Assembly (NCBI GenBank): GCA_002633025.1
Contig: NMRB01000139.1
Coordinates: 180,137 to 244,136 of the forward strand
Source: Notospermus geniculatus
Taxonomy: Eukaryota; Nemertea; Pilidiophora; Heteronemertea; Lineidae
Length of the DNA stretch: 64,000 nt
Reading direction: 5' to 3'
Below are positions 44,942-57,326 of the stretch, piece by piece (the stretch's first letter is position 1; the number at the start of each line of letters is the position of its first letter). The notes under the pieces were generated by a model, which was not told the origin of the DNA, did not search any database, and was given only the letters and a program-made list of their open reading frames with translations. A program made the translations under genes and the position numbers.

Positions 44942-46173
44942 CAATGTATGATGAATGTTGTGTTCACACACTAGACTGGTACCCCAGCGCCACTAGCGGA
45001 GGATCGGGTACCAATCTAGTGTTCACGCCGGAGTTGCGAGCTTCAGAACAAGTCACTTTGATTAGTTTCATGTATTCACTATAGATGGCGTGTATTATGA
45101 TGAAATAAAAACAAGTCATTACGAGCCAATATTATTATTGTCCATGACTGTCTTAACACAATTCAGCCTTCAGTGACGGAGGAAAACTGGTCTTCAGATC
45201 CGTAAGCATAACTTTTTGTTTCCTTTCGGGGGGCGGTGGTCAAACGCCCGATCTTTGCAATAGAGGGCAAAAACGGGTGTCGTCCGGACACGTTCGGGGT
45301 TAGTATTCATCCAATAGGGAGTAAGAAATTTTAAGAAAATTTCTGACAATGGGAACAAATTCTATCCCAATTTGAGAAATTGAAAAATTCGCGCAAAAGC
45401 GCAAAATTTCCCACTTCTTATTTTCCTGTTTTATTTCTTAGTCCCTTCGCTGTAAAATCTGGATTTTTTTGGAAATGACAGAAAGTTGAATTGATTACCA
45501 GAGACCCAGTGTTCCAGATATAGGAACAAAGATGACGCAATACACAAATGTCTTCGAAGGAAGGAATTGCGTGGTTCTTCAAGATGGTGATGAGTTCGAA
45601 AATCATATCTGACTTGACGCCTGGACAATGTAGTTTGGCAAATAGGCTAATATGCGACTTCCAACCTTCTCATTGTGTACCTTTCATAATTTTGCAATAT
45701 GATCATAGTGGCACCGACCAACATTTTGATTAAATGCATTAACACTTTATCACACTTACCGGTTCGTTGATACAGTACGGTAGGACTGAATATAGGCCCC
45801 TATAAGAAGTTGTAAACTTAATGATGCTTATTATATGTGACCTTGTTTTACTTCCTTTTGACGGTTCTCGTGGCATACAATGCAGATGTCAGGACCGGGC
45901 AAATGCAGGCATGGCCCACTACATCATGAGTCAAGTGAGTGTAATACTCTCTGCTCACCAGTGGCATCGATTCCATAATGGGCAATCTGGAGGGTGCATG
46001 ATCTTATCGGCCTACTGTTGCCCGAAATATGAATATTTCGGGCAACTTTACTCGTAGTCTGGTTCCGTTTCGGCAATATCAGTCAGCGCCACCATACGGC
46101 AGATCAGGGAACCAGACTACTTTGCTCGTTCACTTTACTCTGTGAACAATGCGTTGATGATAATATCAAAAAT
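44942..46173. other. Intergenic, no gene seen
   Basis: It holds small hairpins (actagactggtacc..ggtaccaatctagt, about 44966-45021; gtagtctggttcc..ggaaccagactac, about 46055-46120) and short unsupported reading frames. The promoter/exon 0 block found ahead of copies 2-6 is not visible. Confidence 0.6.
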
Positions 46174-46346
46174 CAGGGCCGTATTTAAAGGGGGCGAGGG
46201 GGCAGTTGCCCCCCCCCCCTAAGCCAACCAAAAAAAACTGATTTTCATGCGGATTTTGGGCAAAAAACGGCAAAAAGAGGTCTTCTGCCCCCCCCCCTCC
46301 CTGAGAGGTCCTGCCCCCCCGGACCAAAAAGTTAAATACGGCCCTG
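46174..46346. repeat. Foldback element with CAGGGCCGTATTTAA ends and poly-C
   Basis: The ends cagggccgtatttaa / ttaaatacggccctg are inverted, and the interior has long C and G runs and an aaaaaac stretch. The CAGGG.. terminus is hAT-like, but no clear 8-bp target duplication is seen. Confidence 0.65.
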
Positions 46347-46741
46347 AAAATAGATAAGAGAGGACGTGAATTTAGGCATGATGACTAAAAAGGCGCCATG
46401 AATGACAGGTTGGATGATGAACCATCCTAAACACTTTCCAAAAATATCAGACTGGGTGCTGGGTGTGTACCGCAGTTTTTGTATGGAGGATTGAGTAGAC
46501 TAAAACTTTTAGACAGCCTCAAGATGCAGAATAGGCCTACATATTTACAAAATAGCATTGGTATTAAAATAAATAGGACTACAGCCTCATTACACAGTGA
46601 ATTTCTTACCAAAAAAGGTCAAGTCGCACGACCTCAGTCAGTAACATCTGTTCTTATCTAGGTCTGTAGGACAGACTCTTGGTGAGGATTAAAACATGCT
46701 ATGATTATTGAAATTATTTGTTATTCAATAAGTTTACTTAA

Positions 46742-46951
46742 AGGACCACGGTATTGCTTCCCAATCCTGCGTTACACCTACCCGCGTTAAGGGAGACCTC
46801 TATTGACGACGTGGTAAACCACGCATGCTACTACGTGCATTGTAGTGTAATCATACATTCTCCAACACTGGGGCGAAAGGCTTAACTACAGTATTGGAGA
46901 TTGGTGTCGGTGGCGCCGGCTGTCGACAGAAAGATGCAATACCGTGGTGCT
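46742..46951. mobile_element. TTAA-flanked MITE, family A (third copy)
   Basis: It starts aggaccacggtattgc and ends gcaataccgtggtgct, with TTAA at 46738-46741 and 46952-46955. The interior contains ggtggcgccggctgtcgaca, as in 10149-10345. Confidence 0.8.
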
Positions 46952-46955
46952 TTAA

Positions 46956-47150
46956 AGCAGCACGGTATGCGATCTCTTACCGGTATTTTGACTGCTGACG
47001 TAGTGATAGCCACCTAGCGGCAGCAATCCAAACTACAAAAAATCATTACAAGATGTAGGTAGTACATCGGGTCCATTCGCCGACAATGTAGTTAATCCCT
47101 GGGGTTGGAGAGTGGCGCGCACGGCGATGGTGGCGCATACCGCATTCCGG
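46956..47150. mobile_element. Family A MITE, fourth copy, right end missing
   Basis: It begins directly at the TTAA of the previous element (agcagcacggtatgcgatc) and matches 16156-16370 through gactgctgacgtagtg, gccacctagcggcagcaatc and cgggtccattcgccgaca. The right terminus is lost near ggcgcataccgcattcc. Confidence 0.65.
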
Positions 47151-47422
47151 GTTTCTGGTAAACGCATGAAGTGACACTGACAGTTTCTGAACTTGCCAGA
47201 TAAGGAGCATTTGTACCCAGTGAGAGCGATAGGTAGGCCTAATGTACATGTACGTGTACTGTACCCACAGCGATAGGTAATGTACATGTACGTGTACTGT
47301 ACATGCATGTATTTTGTCCTATGATGCTTTAGGCGGAAGACCAGGGTTTTGTTTCCCAAGACCAGGGTTTTGTTTCCCAACTCCCAAAGTCAAAAAACAG
47401 CAGTTGCTTTTCTTTCAGAATC

Positions 47423-48238
47423 ATGAGGTTCCTTTTCGGCGTCGTCTGCCTGACTGCCCTTGTTGGCATGGCAACTCCATGTTGTTTACCAAATCAGCTA
47501 TCGTTTGACTACGAACTCGGAGTCACCATTACGGAAACCAAAAGTAATCCATATCGGTCGATGATAACCAGGGAGTCGGCAAGCGGAAGGTAAGTACATG
47601 TAGGCCTAAACTCTCTGTCACATACAAGTCAAAATTGACTTGTATGTGAAGTCAATTTTGGCTTCACGCTGAGTTCTTTGACCGCCTGTGGGTTACTAAA
47701 ACCCGTGTCACACTGACAAAATACGTAAGTCCTCTTTTATCATTGCTCTCATTTATCTCACAGAATCAATTGCCTTTCTTTTCAGCGGATCTTTTGATTT
47801 CACCGAGCAGAAGTTTTACCTGTCCCTTTCGACAACGCTGTTCAGTTTTAACGGCAAAGCATCATGGATCTTGGCGAGGTATTAACAACGTTTATCTGCT
47901 GTGCTGAATGTGTCGGAATACAAAGCCGCAATCTAAATGACTGATAATGTATGTCATTCCATCTATGATTCCCTTCCCCAAGTCCAAACCTAATTGTATC
48001 ACATGTAACTATTATGTAATCATTATGACAAAATCAACAGACTCCTTTTGACCACATGATACTTCAACGGAAATAAACCCTGAATGAATTTTGAACGTGT
48101 TCTATTTTACGCCTCGTCTATAGAATGAATGGAAAATAACCGCCACCTCGACGTACCAACACCAAGGACGTATGATTGAGGACTGCGACACGGTTCCCAT
48201 TGCAGGAACAATAAGAGAAACTTGGCAATGTATTCTAG
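47423..48238 (+). pseudogene. Ependymin-like copy 7, frameshifted and 3'-truncated
   Basis: Exon 1 (47423-47589) is open and encodes MRFLFGVVCLTALVGMA then PCCLPNQLSFDYEL. Exon 2 (47786-47878) has SFDFTEQKFYLSL, but its length is 93 nt where all other copies have a length of 1 modulo 3. The lost base is in 'ggcaaagcatcatggatctt', where the paralogues would read gca-ttc-atg-gat. The exon 2 donor is gtatta, not gtaggc. Exon 3 (48124-48238) is open, with EDCDTVPIAGTIRETWQC. No exon 4, 5 or 6 is found in 48239-48644 or after the N gap. The gap (302 N) could hide exon 4 but hardly all three. No conserved promoter/exon 0 block was found upstream. It is most likely a dead copy at the edge of the array. 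Confidence 0.7.
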
Positions 48239-48644
48239 GTAGGCATAGTCTCGTACCAAAAGGAGGCGCTGACCGTCAACCTGCATAAAACACAAGAGCG
48301 CATGCGTTGCAATGATGAAAATAATGATTCAACCTAATCAGACGTCAAGCACATTCCCGACGTAATTAAAAATGCTTAATTCATGAAACATGACTCACTC
48401 TGCCTGTTGCCTGGCGCTAAAATAATGGTCAACTTTATCTATTCAATATGTACCCACCGGGATTTTTTTCTATTAACGTATTTCAAAAGATTCTTTTCAA
48501 TAGATCTAAACTTGATGATAGAGACTTAAAATTCGAAATTCAGTTGTCTGTTTCGGATATTTTACTAGGCATAGAAATAAGGCGTAGCTGGAAAACAACT
48601 TAATTTTTCACCCTGGCAGGTTTGACCTGGTTGATAATCAGCGC

Positions 48645-48946
48645 NNNNNNNNNNNNNNNNNNNNNNNNNNNNNNNNNNNNNNNNNNNNNNNNNNNNNNNN
48701 NNNNNNNNNNNNNNNNNNNNNNNNNNNNNNNNNNNNNNNNNNNNNNNNNNNNNNNNNNNNNNNNNNNNNNNNNNNNNNNNNNNNNNNNNNNNNNNNNNNN
48801 NNNNNNNNNNNNNNNNNNNNNNNNNNNNNNNNNNNNNNNNNNNNNNNNNNNNNNNNNNNNNNNNNNNNNNNNNNNNNNNNNNNNNNNNNNNNNNNNNNNN
48901 NNNNNNNNNNNNNNNNNNNNNNNNNNNNNNNNNNNNNNNNNNNNNN
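48645..48946. other. Assembly gap (302 N)
   Basis: Unresolved bases between the remains of copy 7 and the flank of the Rabin8-like gene. Confidence 1.
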
Positions 48947-49854
48947 AGGGTATGATTTGGTTTGTAGAACAAATCCTTTATTTTGGGTTGTAATACATAA
49001 TTCATCATGGTATATAGAATTGTTCAGTAATAAAATATAATTACAGTGTATATATGAATTGATGAACAGTGTATCAACAATAGATGATGCAATAATATTG
49101 CCTACTTCTCATCACACAGGGTGATTGTCCAACTCCTTCTATAGGGATCGCCCCGTGATATCTATTTCATCTGAACAAGAACCACAACAATTGTACTAGT
49201 AACGTACATCATATACAACAAACTTATCTCTAGTCATGTATGAAACACAGTTATATGTTCTGTGGATACCCCATATGCTAGTTGCTAATCAACTTTGCCA
49301 GGATAACTCCAGCTTTCGTCTCACTTTCTGTATCCTAGCTGTTCTCTCTACAAACACTGTGGCACTTCCCACAGTGGACACCTCTGTCAAGAGGACACCT
49401 GAGAAGAAACCTCCTTACTGAGACACCACTTCAGGAGGACACCTCTCTATTTAAGGACACCAAATTTCACTTGCAAATTGGTCAAGCATTAGCAGCCACC
49501 TAATGCAAAACAGATGAGCCTAGAAAACTTCCCTGTTGCAAATTTTGATTTTATTCAGTCCATTTTGTGAGCAACATACTTTGAATTTTTATTCTACAGC
49601 AGTTCTGGGAGATCACATTCTAAAATCACACACACATCTATAAGATATTTATAAAGTTTCGTGTAGTATAAAATGACAACAGGCACATGCAATATGCAAT
49701 ATAAACCTACCTACCTATCTGCATGCCAAACAATCATAATGAAAGAACTTCGACCATAGCAACACACATACACATAATGCCAAAATTTTGTTTCAGACAC
49801 AAAACGCTTTTCTGCACACCCAGCAGGCTGCAACTTCAAACTGATATACAGCAG
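48947..49854. other. Intergenic, no gene seen
   Basis: AT-rich sequence. A dispersed block (ggacacctctctatttaaggacacc..caaattggtca, about 49430-49485) has a relative inside the Rabin8-like gene at about 54868-54925. Confidence 0.5.
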
Positions 49855-50737
49855 TATGGCACGCCGTTTGCTTCAAAAATTCCAAACTGAATACATTTAA
49901 GTTGGGAGGAATATTTTTCAGTTGAACCACAATTTTGCAGTTCGAATCATATATTTTTAAGTTGAAATGAATAAAAACTCACTCCAACTTTGTTTTCTCA
50001 TTTCACAACTTTAATTTCATTTCATCTTATTATTTTAACTTTAAATTTATATATTTGAATCACGCCGTTTGCTAATTCCAAACTAAATATATTTAAGTCG
50101 ACAGGGATATTTTTCAGTTGAAGCCCAATTTTTAAATTCTAATCATACATTCTTAAGTTGAAAGGAATAAAATTCACTCAAACTTTGTCTTAACATTTCA
50201 AACAACTTAATTTCAAGTCATAACTCAAATCGTTTTATTCCAAACCTTTTAAATTTACATGAAAGTCACATTATGCAAGTTGAAATCACAGAAATGTGAG
50301 TCGACATTGAAAATATTTCAGTTGGAGGGTAAGAAAATAAGTCGAACATTATGACGTCGTCAATTCTTGTGCACATCGAGAACATCCGCCATTGTATTCG
50401 AATCGGCCTCGTTTTGGTAGTTCTCAATGTGCACAAGGATTGATTACGTCATAATGTTCGACTTATTTTCTTATCCTCCAACTGAAATATTTTCAATGTC
50501 GACTCGCATTTCTGTGACTTCAACTTAATTTTGCGTAAAATGACGTTTCACAAGCGAATATTTAAGTTTTAAAGTTGGAATAAAATAATTTAAGTTGTGA
50601 AATGTAAAAACAAAGTTTTATTCATTTCAACTTAAAAATATACGATTTGAACTTCAAATATTGGGCTTCAACTGAAAAATATTCCTGTCAACTTAAATAT
50701 GTTTATTTGGACTTTTTGAAGCAAACGGCGTGCCATA
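49855..50737. mobile_element. Large foldback element (883 bp)
   Basis: The ends atggcacgccgtttgcttca and tgaagcaaacggcgtgccat are 20-bp inverted repeats. The arms remain complementary inward (caacttaaatat, ttcagttgaa.c, tcgacttattttc), with a central ccattgtattcgaatcgg loop near 50390. The word cagcag lies on both flanks and could be a target duplication. Confidence 0.75.
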
Positions 50738-53545
50738 CAGCAGCAAAGACAAAATCCATATTGTATTTAACACTGATACAACTGGAACAGTAAACAGCCA
50801 GATATGAACGAATTTCAGGCGATCTAAGTTGATACAGCACAGGGCAGGACCTGGACCTGCAGTTAAACAGCAAACGTAAAACACACTGTGTCTCCGGATA
50901 ATTTGACTGAAGTTCATACAATTTGCAGCTTATTTTTAAACCGGTAAACATTCAAGAAAGATTGCCTCTGGTAAAATCATTATGGCACATCTTACAATCA
51001 AGCGATAAAATGCAATGACCTCTATTGATACGGCAGCAAACAAGAAGATTATAATACGGGTCAAATTGATGAGCACCTAACGACATTATCACAGTCGTTT
51101 TGAATTCAAAACAGCCGAGTGTAAGTGTTCAGACATGTAGTTAATTATTAATTGTTTAATGCACACAAAAGATTAGAAACATTCCAAATCCAAGTTAACT
51201 TAGTGTAAAGTACACAAAATAATTAAGAACAGTGTGGAAGTTATAAGAATCTGGGTTTTCAATTACGCTTGTGTAAGAAACGATCTCCAAATCTTGTCCT
51301 GAATCCAAGCCGGACAAAACAGTGACATTTTGGTGGTTTTCTTGAAATGATGATATCACAAACAATATGATAAAGTACGACAGACCAGATTTGATCAAAT
51401 ATAAGTATCATATCTATGAATAAGAAACAGAATGTACATGTTACCCTTAATGAAATATTCCAAGGTGGTGGATTCCACAGTCCAATTTCACGCCCCTCCA
51501 ATTCAATTTATCAACATTTACAGCCCTTGGCTTCATTGCGGAGCAGCCTGATAGCTTGAAACATTTGACTATTGAATACAGAACTGACTATCAAATACAA
51601 TGCTGACCACTGAATACAATAGTCTCTATTTGCACAAACGCATTGAAATACACGAAGGCACTCTTTTATCTGTAGCCTTGATGCAGGCGCCAAGCCAGGC
51701 CAAGAAAGAGTCTGAAAACCTTAGGTATTCTTGAAATTGACAACAAGGAATGGTCAATTATGCAAGGAATCACATGACCTCAGCTGAGGTGACTAAATTT
51801 TACAACTCTTCATAAATTGTTAGTTATCGTTATGACGACTTCATTGCACCATTTTCAATCTTAAATTACACAACTATTCTACATTTTGCATGAAATCTAT
51901 GATACAATACTTGAGAACTTAAATTCTATAGTTTTTACGAGGAAAGAGGTTACTACACATGCTGAAATGAAATATTGTCATCATGGTTTTTCTCTGGTAA
52001 GATTCATATCCTGACAAAATATCTCAGAAATTCTCTCTATAATTCATGCAGTTCTGAGAAAACCACAAGTTAGAACAATCACCTATGTACAGATAACAAA
52101 ACATACAATCACACTTCAAAGGAAAACAGTCATACAGGTCCACAGAAAACCTTTCAATATTTCAACAATCACTACCTATTTTACATATCATACACTCATT
52201 ATGTTGAATTTACATTACAACATCTGGTATAGAAAAATTAAGTCTTTGTACAAAGTATTTTCAATACAACAAACACCTCGATTTAACTGCCCTCCGTGTA
52301 AGTAACTGCCCCCTAAAGGCATGAAGATACTGCTCAGATTAACACCCAAATTTCACACAGCAGCCCCAACTGTTCAAGAAGTGGTCAAATTTGGAATGCA
52401 TGTCTTTTGAAGTCCATCAGGAGAATGCAAACATACATCAACTTGAAACATCTCCCGCAACCCCTTTTATTTCACGTTTTGAACTTTTATCTTACAACTG
52501 GGGTCTCAAATTTGGACGTTTACGATAAAATATGAGTTAACCAACTCCTTTATCCAATGCAGTTGAACCATTTTGCATACCTTGATGATAAACATAGAAA
52601 TATTCAGTAATCGACGACAACATCTGTTGTGCATACACCTGCTTTCCTGTGTTTGATAAAGCTGCTGTTGTGAATGATTAAAACATGAAAAAGTTTGGTG
52701 ATAAATCAAATACTGAACTGATTCGAGTGCTATCTGATAAATGTACAGTAGAAAAGAATCAAAATTAAAAATCCTTATAAAAACCAAATCAGGTGTTGAG
52801 AAACTGGTGGGTTTTTGTAATACTAGAGAAGGTAGGTTATCAAGACATTCATCAGACCCACCATTCCCTCTTTTCCATACACTAGATACCGATACTCAAT
52901 GACCCCTTATCCTTGATTCTGAAGGAGTCGAGCACATTTTGGAACAGACTGACTGCTTTCGTAAGTAGTTTGAGACACATGTCGATCATGAAAACCTTCT
53001 GCATGAGATCAAGTGTACAAGTGGGTCACTCCCATCGCCGACAGCACATGCTGGATCATTTTGAGATAAGGTTCAGAAAACCTCAAGTACAGATTGCCAG
53101 AAATCTTGCCGATGAATCTTTCCTGTCCCTGTTTCTACTCACTCTCGTTAAGAAGGTGAACCAACATCAACATGATGTGAAACCATCACCCCAAAAAGGC
53201 ACCAAATACACAATTTACTTTGCCACACCTTGTCACAGTTACTGATACTAGAATAAAACCCTTCAAAACAAGTATATAATACATTCAGTACGTCCGCCAT
53301 AACAGCTTTGGTTTCTAATTAGTTCTTTCATCAGTTCGCGACGAATTTGCCCGACACAAACAGCCTTCACTGCCAATCTTCCCAGCACACTGCTTACATC
53401 TCCATACCAAACTCCACAGGAGCACATGCACATCATAATCTTGCAAAAACAACTTCAATGTAAAACATACGGTGCAAGACCGCACCCCTCCTCATGTAGA
53501 TTGCTACTGTCTTTAGTCATGATAATCATTTGGAGCAGATTACGT
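50738..53545. other. 3' flank/possible long 3' UTR of the Rabin8-like gene
   Basis: About 2.8 kb on the 3' side of the - strand stop codon. AT-rich, with no conserved exon recognised on either strand. The UTR end cannot be fixed from sequence alone. Confidence 0.4.
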
Positions 53546-56500
53546 TCAGCTCATCACTCCTAACCTCGCCATGGCCATCTGTTTTCGTAACCGAATAATC
53601 TCCCAGTAAATGCTTGATTCTGGAAAAGGAAAGATGTCTGTTGATCACAAAGTCTAACCATTCCTCAAATTCCTCACATGAGGTACTGGATATTTCATAA
53701 TGAGGTACTGGAAACTTCATAATGAGGAACTGGAAACTTCATAATGAGGTACCGGATACTTCATAATGAGGTACTGGAAACTTCATAATGAGGTACTGGA
53801 AACTTTATAAAGAGGTACTGGATACTTCATAATGTGGTAATGGATACTTCATAATGGGTACTGGATACTTCATAATGAGGTACTGGATACTTCATAATGA
53901 GGTACTGGAAACTTCATAATGAGGTACTGGATACTTCATAATGTGGTAATGGATACTTCATAATGGGTACTGGATACTTCATAATGGGGTACTGGATACT
54001 CCATAGTGAGCTACTGGATACTGAAAAATCCCCAACTTACCATCACTTTTGACCAGTCCTTGTTGGATATACCGCATGTATGTATAGAAATCACAGACTG
54101 TTGTTATCTGTAGGTAAAGAAAGATGAGTTAGAACACGTCTAAGCGTGACTATCTATCGTTCCCATGACTGCAGCATTGTGATGAACTAGGCCAATGGGA
54201 ATACTATTTCAGAAATCCAATTTTTCAAATAGTAGGTGATAATTACATCCAAAATAAAGAACAAACGTATCTGATGAAGTTCATCAAAGCTATTATGATC
54301 ATTAAGACATTATTAGACCCAGCAATTTTCAATGAAAGTCATGAGGTAATTCAGTTGAGAAGTTCCTAGAATGCCGTTTAGATGGCAGCACTACATTTGA
54401 TCAACACGTCAGTACTCAACGCTGATCAAGCCTATGATTTGTTTAGGTTTATTCTACTCACTCTGTTCCTAGCAAACTGAGAAATGAAATGCCAGGGTCC
54501 CGTGTCTCGCAGTCTTATTCTGTATTGGCACAGTTTGGTCGTGTCTAACAAGGCACAGCGTCTGAAATGGAGACCATAAAGTGAGGAATATGCAATGGTA
54601 ATGGCAGGCAAGGACTAACAGATTATGAGTGTCCGAGTATACACTATCCATGAGTATGCATGTCTGTTTTGAGTATAAGCATCAAAGGCGAATGCATCAC
54701 CATCATTTGCTCAGTTTTGAAAGACCCTATAACCATTCTCACCTGGGGAATGAATTCTTTCCTGGTATCAGCTCAATTGTTAAAACATTATTCCGTACGC
54801 TGTCAAATACGTCTTGTGAAAGCTGAAAGCAACGACAGGAAATGAATCTTCCCTAAGCAGACACCACTTTCAGGAGGACACCTCTATTAAGGACACAAAA
54901 GTTCAGTTCCAAATTGACCACTTCTATCCTGTGTAACACAGAGGCATAGAGGCAACTGATGTGCCCTTTACAACTGAGGTTCATTCAGGGTTTTGTCCGT
55001 ATCACAATTCGAAACTCACCTCTTGATTTGCAAAATTAAGACAAGGGAGTATATCTTCATGGATGATTCTCTGTAGGAAGGCGTGGGAGCCGTCCAGTCC
55101 TGGGTGAGTCTTCCATGTTTTGAACTCTTGATAATAAACTGGATCAATCTGTAAAAGAGGAGAGATCAATATCAGATACTGGCATCGAGAGATCAGGTCT
55201 TCATTGAGGTTGAAATAAACTGGGATTCAGTGATGTGAAATAAACTGGGATTCAGTGATGTGAAATAAACTGGGATTCAGTGATGTGAAATAAACTGGGA
55301 TTCAGTGATGTGATTTCCTTCTGAGCACAGACTGCCTGAATCTACAAACTATTTTAGCCTTTCACCACACTTACTTCCCGATTTTCCTCATTCTTCTGAC
55401 TGGTGTCAATGTCAGGGTCAATGGTGATCACTTGCAATGTGTCCATTTCTTTCTTGAAATCATGATGACTAGTGGATCGTTTATGACTCTTGACAAACTT
55501 TTCTGAACTCTTGCTTGGTTTTGTGTCAATCTGAGGGTGAAGGTGTCGGTTAGGCATACTTGGTGTTGAAGTGATGACGAGGGTTTTGAGCGCTGAAACT
55601 TCGGCTTGTAAGACTTCAATCTGAAAAGAGTATAAGTAGAATCTAAAACTCTGTGGATACCTCTTCCTGGACCCCGAGGCGAAGGCAAGACAGTGTGCGA
55701 TGCCATGAAACGACATTGCTGTAATCTACTAATCACTTCGAGTTTGAGCCAGGCCAAACAATATGTCACTCTTTAAGGTCAAAACTTCTGGTAAGTTCAT
55801 CCATGCGATAATCTCACCTTAGAATTTGATTCTCTCAATAGTTTTTCTGTGTGCATTCGTTTGATGTTGGCCTCCTGAACCATGTTGTTCGCTTCCTGAA
55901 AGATGAAGAAATGAGCAATTTGAAGACTTGGCACACCTTACGGAGAGACACACCTGAGAATCAACACTAAGGTCAAATGCCAGGTGACCACTTCACCTTC
56001 GAGAACTGAACCCACCAATGCGGCAATGACACTTCCCCCATATTTAAACTCTGGCAAAAGTTAACCAGTAAAGGAAGGTTATAATGTATAATTGCTTTGT
56101 AATGCATATCATGCCATAATGGACGATAATTGTAGGGAAATTACTCCATACGCAGTTGGAATACCAGTGCCATTCTGTGTCGACATTGGTAACTCATTCC
56201 CATATATCTGAGTTACACATTATTGGCGTAACAGAACTCTATCTGCTATTGTACCACCAGCAGATTGCATTCTCTGTAAACTGCTGTCATTACCCCAAGA
56301 TGAAGGCCATGTCGAATTTGTGGAACCTGGTCTGCCAGAAACATGCACGATTCCGGTAGTAGGCCTAGGCCTTGTCGATAATCATGGACGATTGTTTGTT
56401 GGCGGATCTTCATCTGTTAGTCTGATATGTCTACGTCATGACCAGGAAATTCCTGAGGATTACTTTGCAAACCATTTTTGTCATTGTAATTTCAACCTAT

Positions 56501-56820
56501 TTATCAAATTACATTTTTGATTATTTAATCGTCCAGATGATGTTGTGGATGGTAAGAGATATTTTTCTCAAAAAGTTATTTTGAAAAAACAACATATTTA
56601 TGTTGTTTCCTTCAGGTTCCGCCAATTCGACATGACATTTGCACTTAGGAAGCAAAAATCTCCATAGTGGGAGGCAAAAGTGCACTCATGTGCAGCCCGC
56701 TTTACAACGAGCAGTGAGGCTCACCTCAAACAGACTAGCAGTCAGTTCTTCAAGCTCCTTCTCCATCTGGCTCTGAATACGGCTCAACTTCTCACACTCT
56801 TTGTCCTTCAGCTGCAACTC
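53546..56820 (-). CDS. RAB3IP: Rabin8/GRAB-type Rab guanine nucleotide exchange factor, C-terminal 289 codons
   Basis: Eight - strand exons: 56820-56725, 55895-55818, 55620-55375, 55148-55020, 54822-54743, 54561-54462, 54107-54041 and 53619-53546 (TGA). They join in frame (870 nt). The first three encode the Sec2 coiled coil: [31 protein letters not shown], and [19 protein letters not shown]. This is the region by which Rabin8 and GRAB activate Rab8. Then comes a Ser/Lys-rich linker and the conserved C-terminal block: [74 protein letters not shown], and the last exon [18 protein letters not shown]. This match to RAB3IP/RAB3IL1 is strong. I cannot tell which vertebrate paralogue it corresponds to, as expected for a pre-duplication orthologue. 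The 5' exons (before the ELQLKDKE exon) were not found and may lie beyond 64 kb. It is convergent with the ependymin-like array. The product should act at vesicle membranes in ciliary or secretory traffic. Confidence 0.9.
53682..54022 (-). repeat. 22-bp minisatellite in the last coding intron of the Rabin8-like gene
   Basis: About 15 tandem copies of 'gaaacttcataatgaggtact' and variants (gatacttcataatggg). It occupies most of the 421-bp intron between the final two coding exons and ends about 20 bp before the donor of the preceding exon. Confidence 0.9.
55208..55318 (-). repeat. 25-bp minisatellite in an intron of the Rabin8-like gene
   Basis: Just over four near-perfect copies of 'gtgaaataaactgggattca' plus gtgat, between the exons at 55148 and 55375. 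Confidence 0.9.
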
Positions 56821-57203
56821 CTGTAAAGATAAACAAAACAAATTGGATTATTATCCTCCGAGGACGTTGTTCACCAGCCGACCCACAGATCCGAACAGCA
56901 TCACTTCATGTTCGCTGCAATATCTGTCACACCCTCGACAGACACAGTAATACAAGGCTTGAAACTATGTGAGAATTTAGTAGAAGTTTTAATGGGCTCA
57001 TGCATAAAAACGTTGCATTAATTAATCATGAAGAAAACTGGAGGAGATAACGCCTTGATTACGGCTGGGAGAGATTGATAAGACACGAGATGAAGACAGT
57101 CAAGTCCCTCGACGAACACAAGATTCATTCAACATATTTCTCTGACAGTAAGATGGATTGAACATACTGTGGAGGGCTCAGTTCATAATTCAAGATCCAG
57201 ACT

Positions 57204-57295
57204 GTCTGAGTGGTGCAGTGGAAACACCAGTGCCTCTCACCGCTGAGGATCCAGGTTCGATCCCATTTGGACACCCGTTCTTCATGCAAGAGTAG
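57204..57295 (+). repeat. tRNA-derived SINE head
   Basis: gtctgagtggtgcagtggaa resembles the A box of a Leu/Ser-type tRNA, and ccaggttcgatccc supplies the B box 45 bp later. The acceptor stem does not close, and non-tRNA sequence follows, so this is a SINE and not a tRNA gene. Confidence 0.55.
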
Positions 57296-57326
57296 AGAGG
57301 GAATGACTTTCTTTCACAATGCAGCT

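Noticed and set aside
48565-49008. Long frames across the N gap
   Set aside because: They consist almost entirely of unresolved bases.
53670-54022. CRISPR-like regular repeats
   Set aside because: The units are contiguous with no unique spacers and lie in a eukaryotic intron. It is a minisatellite.
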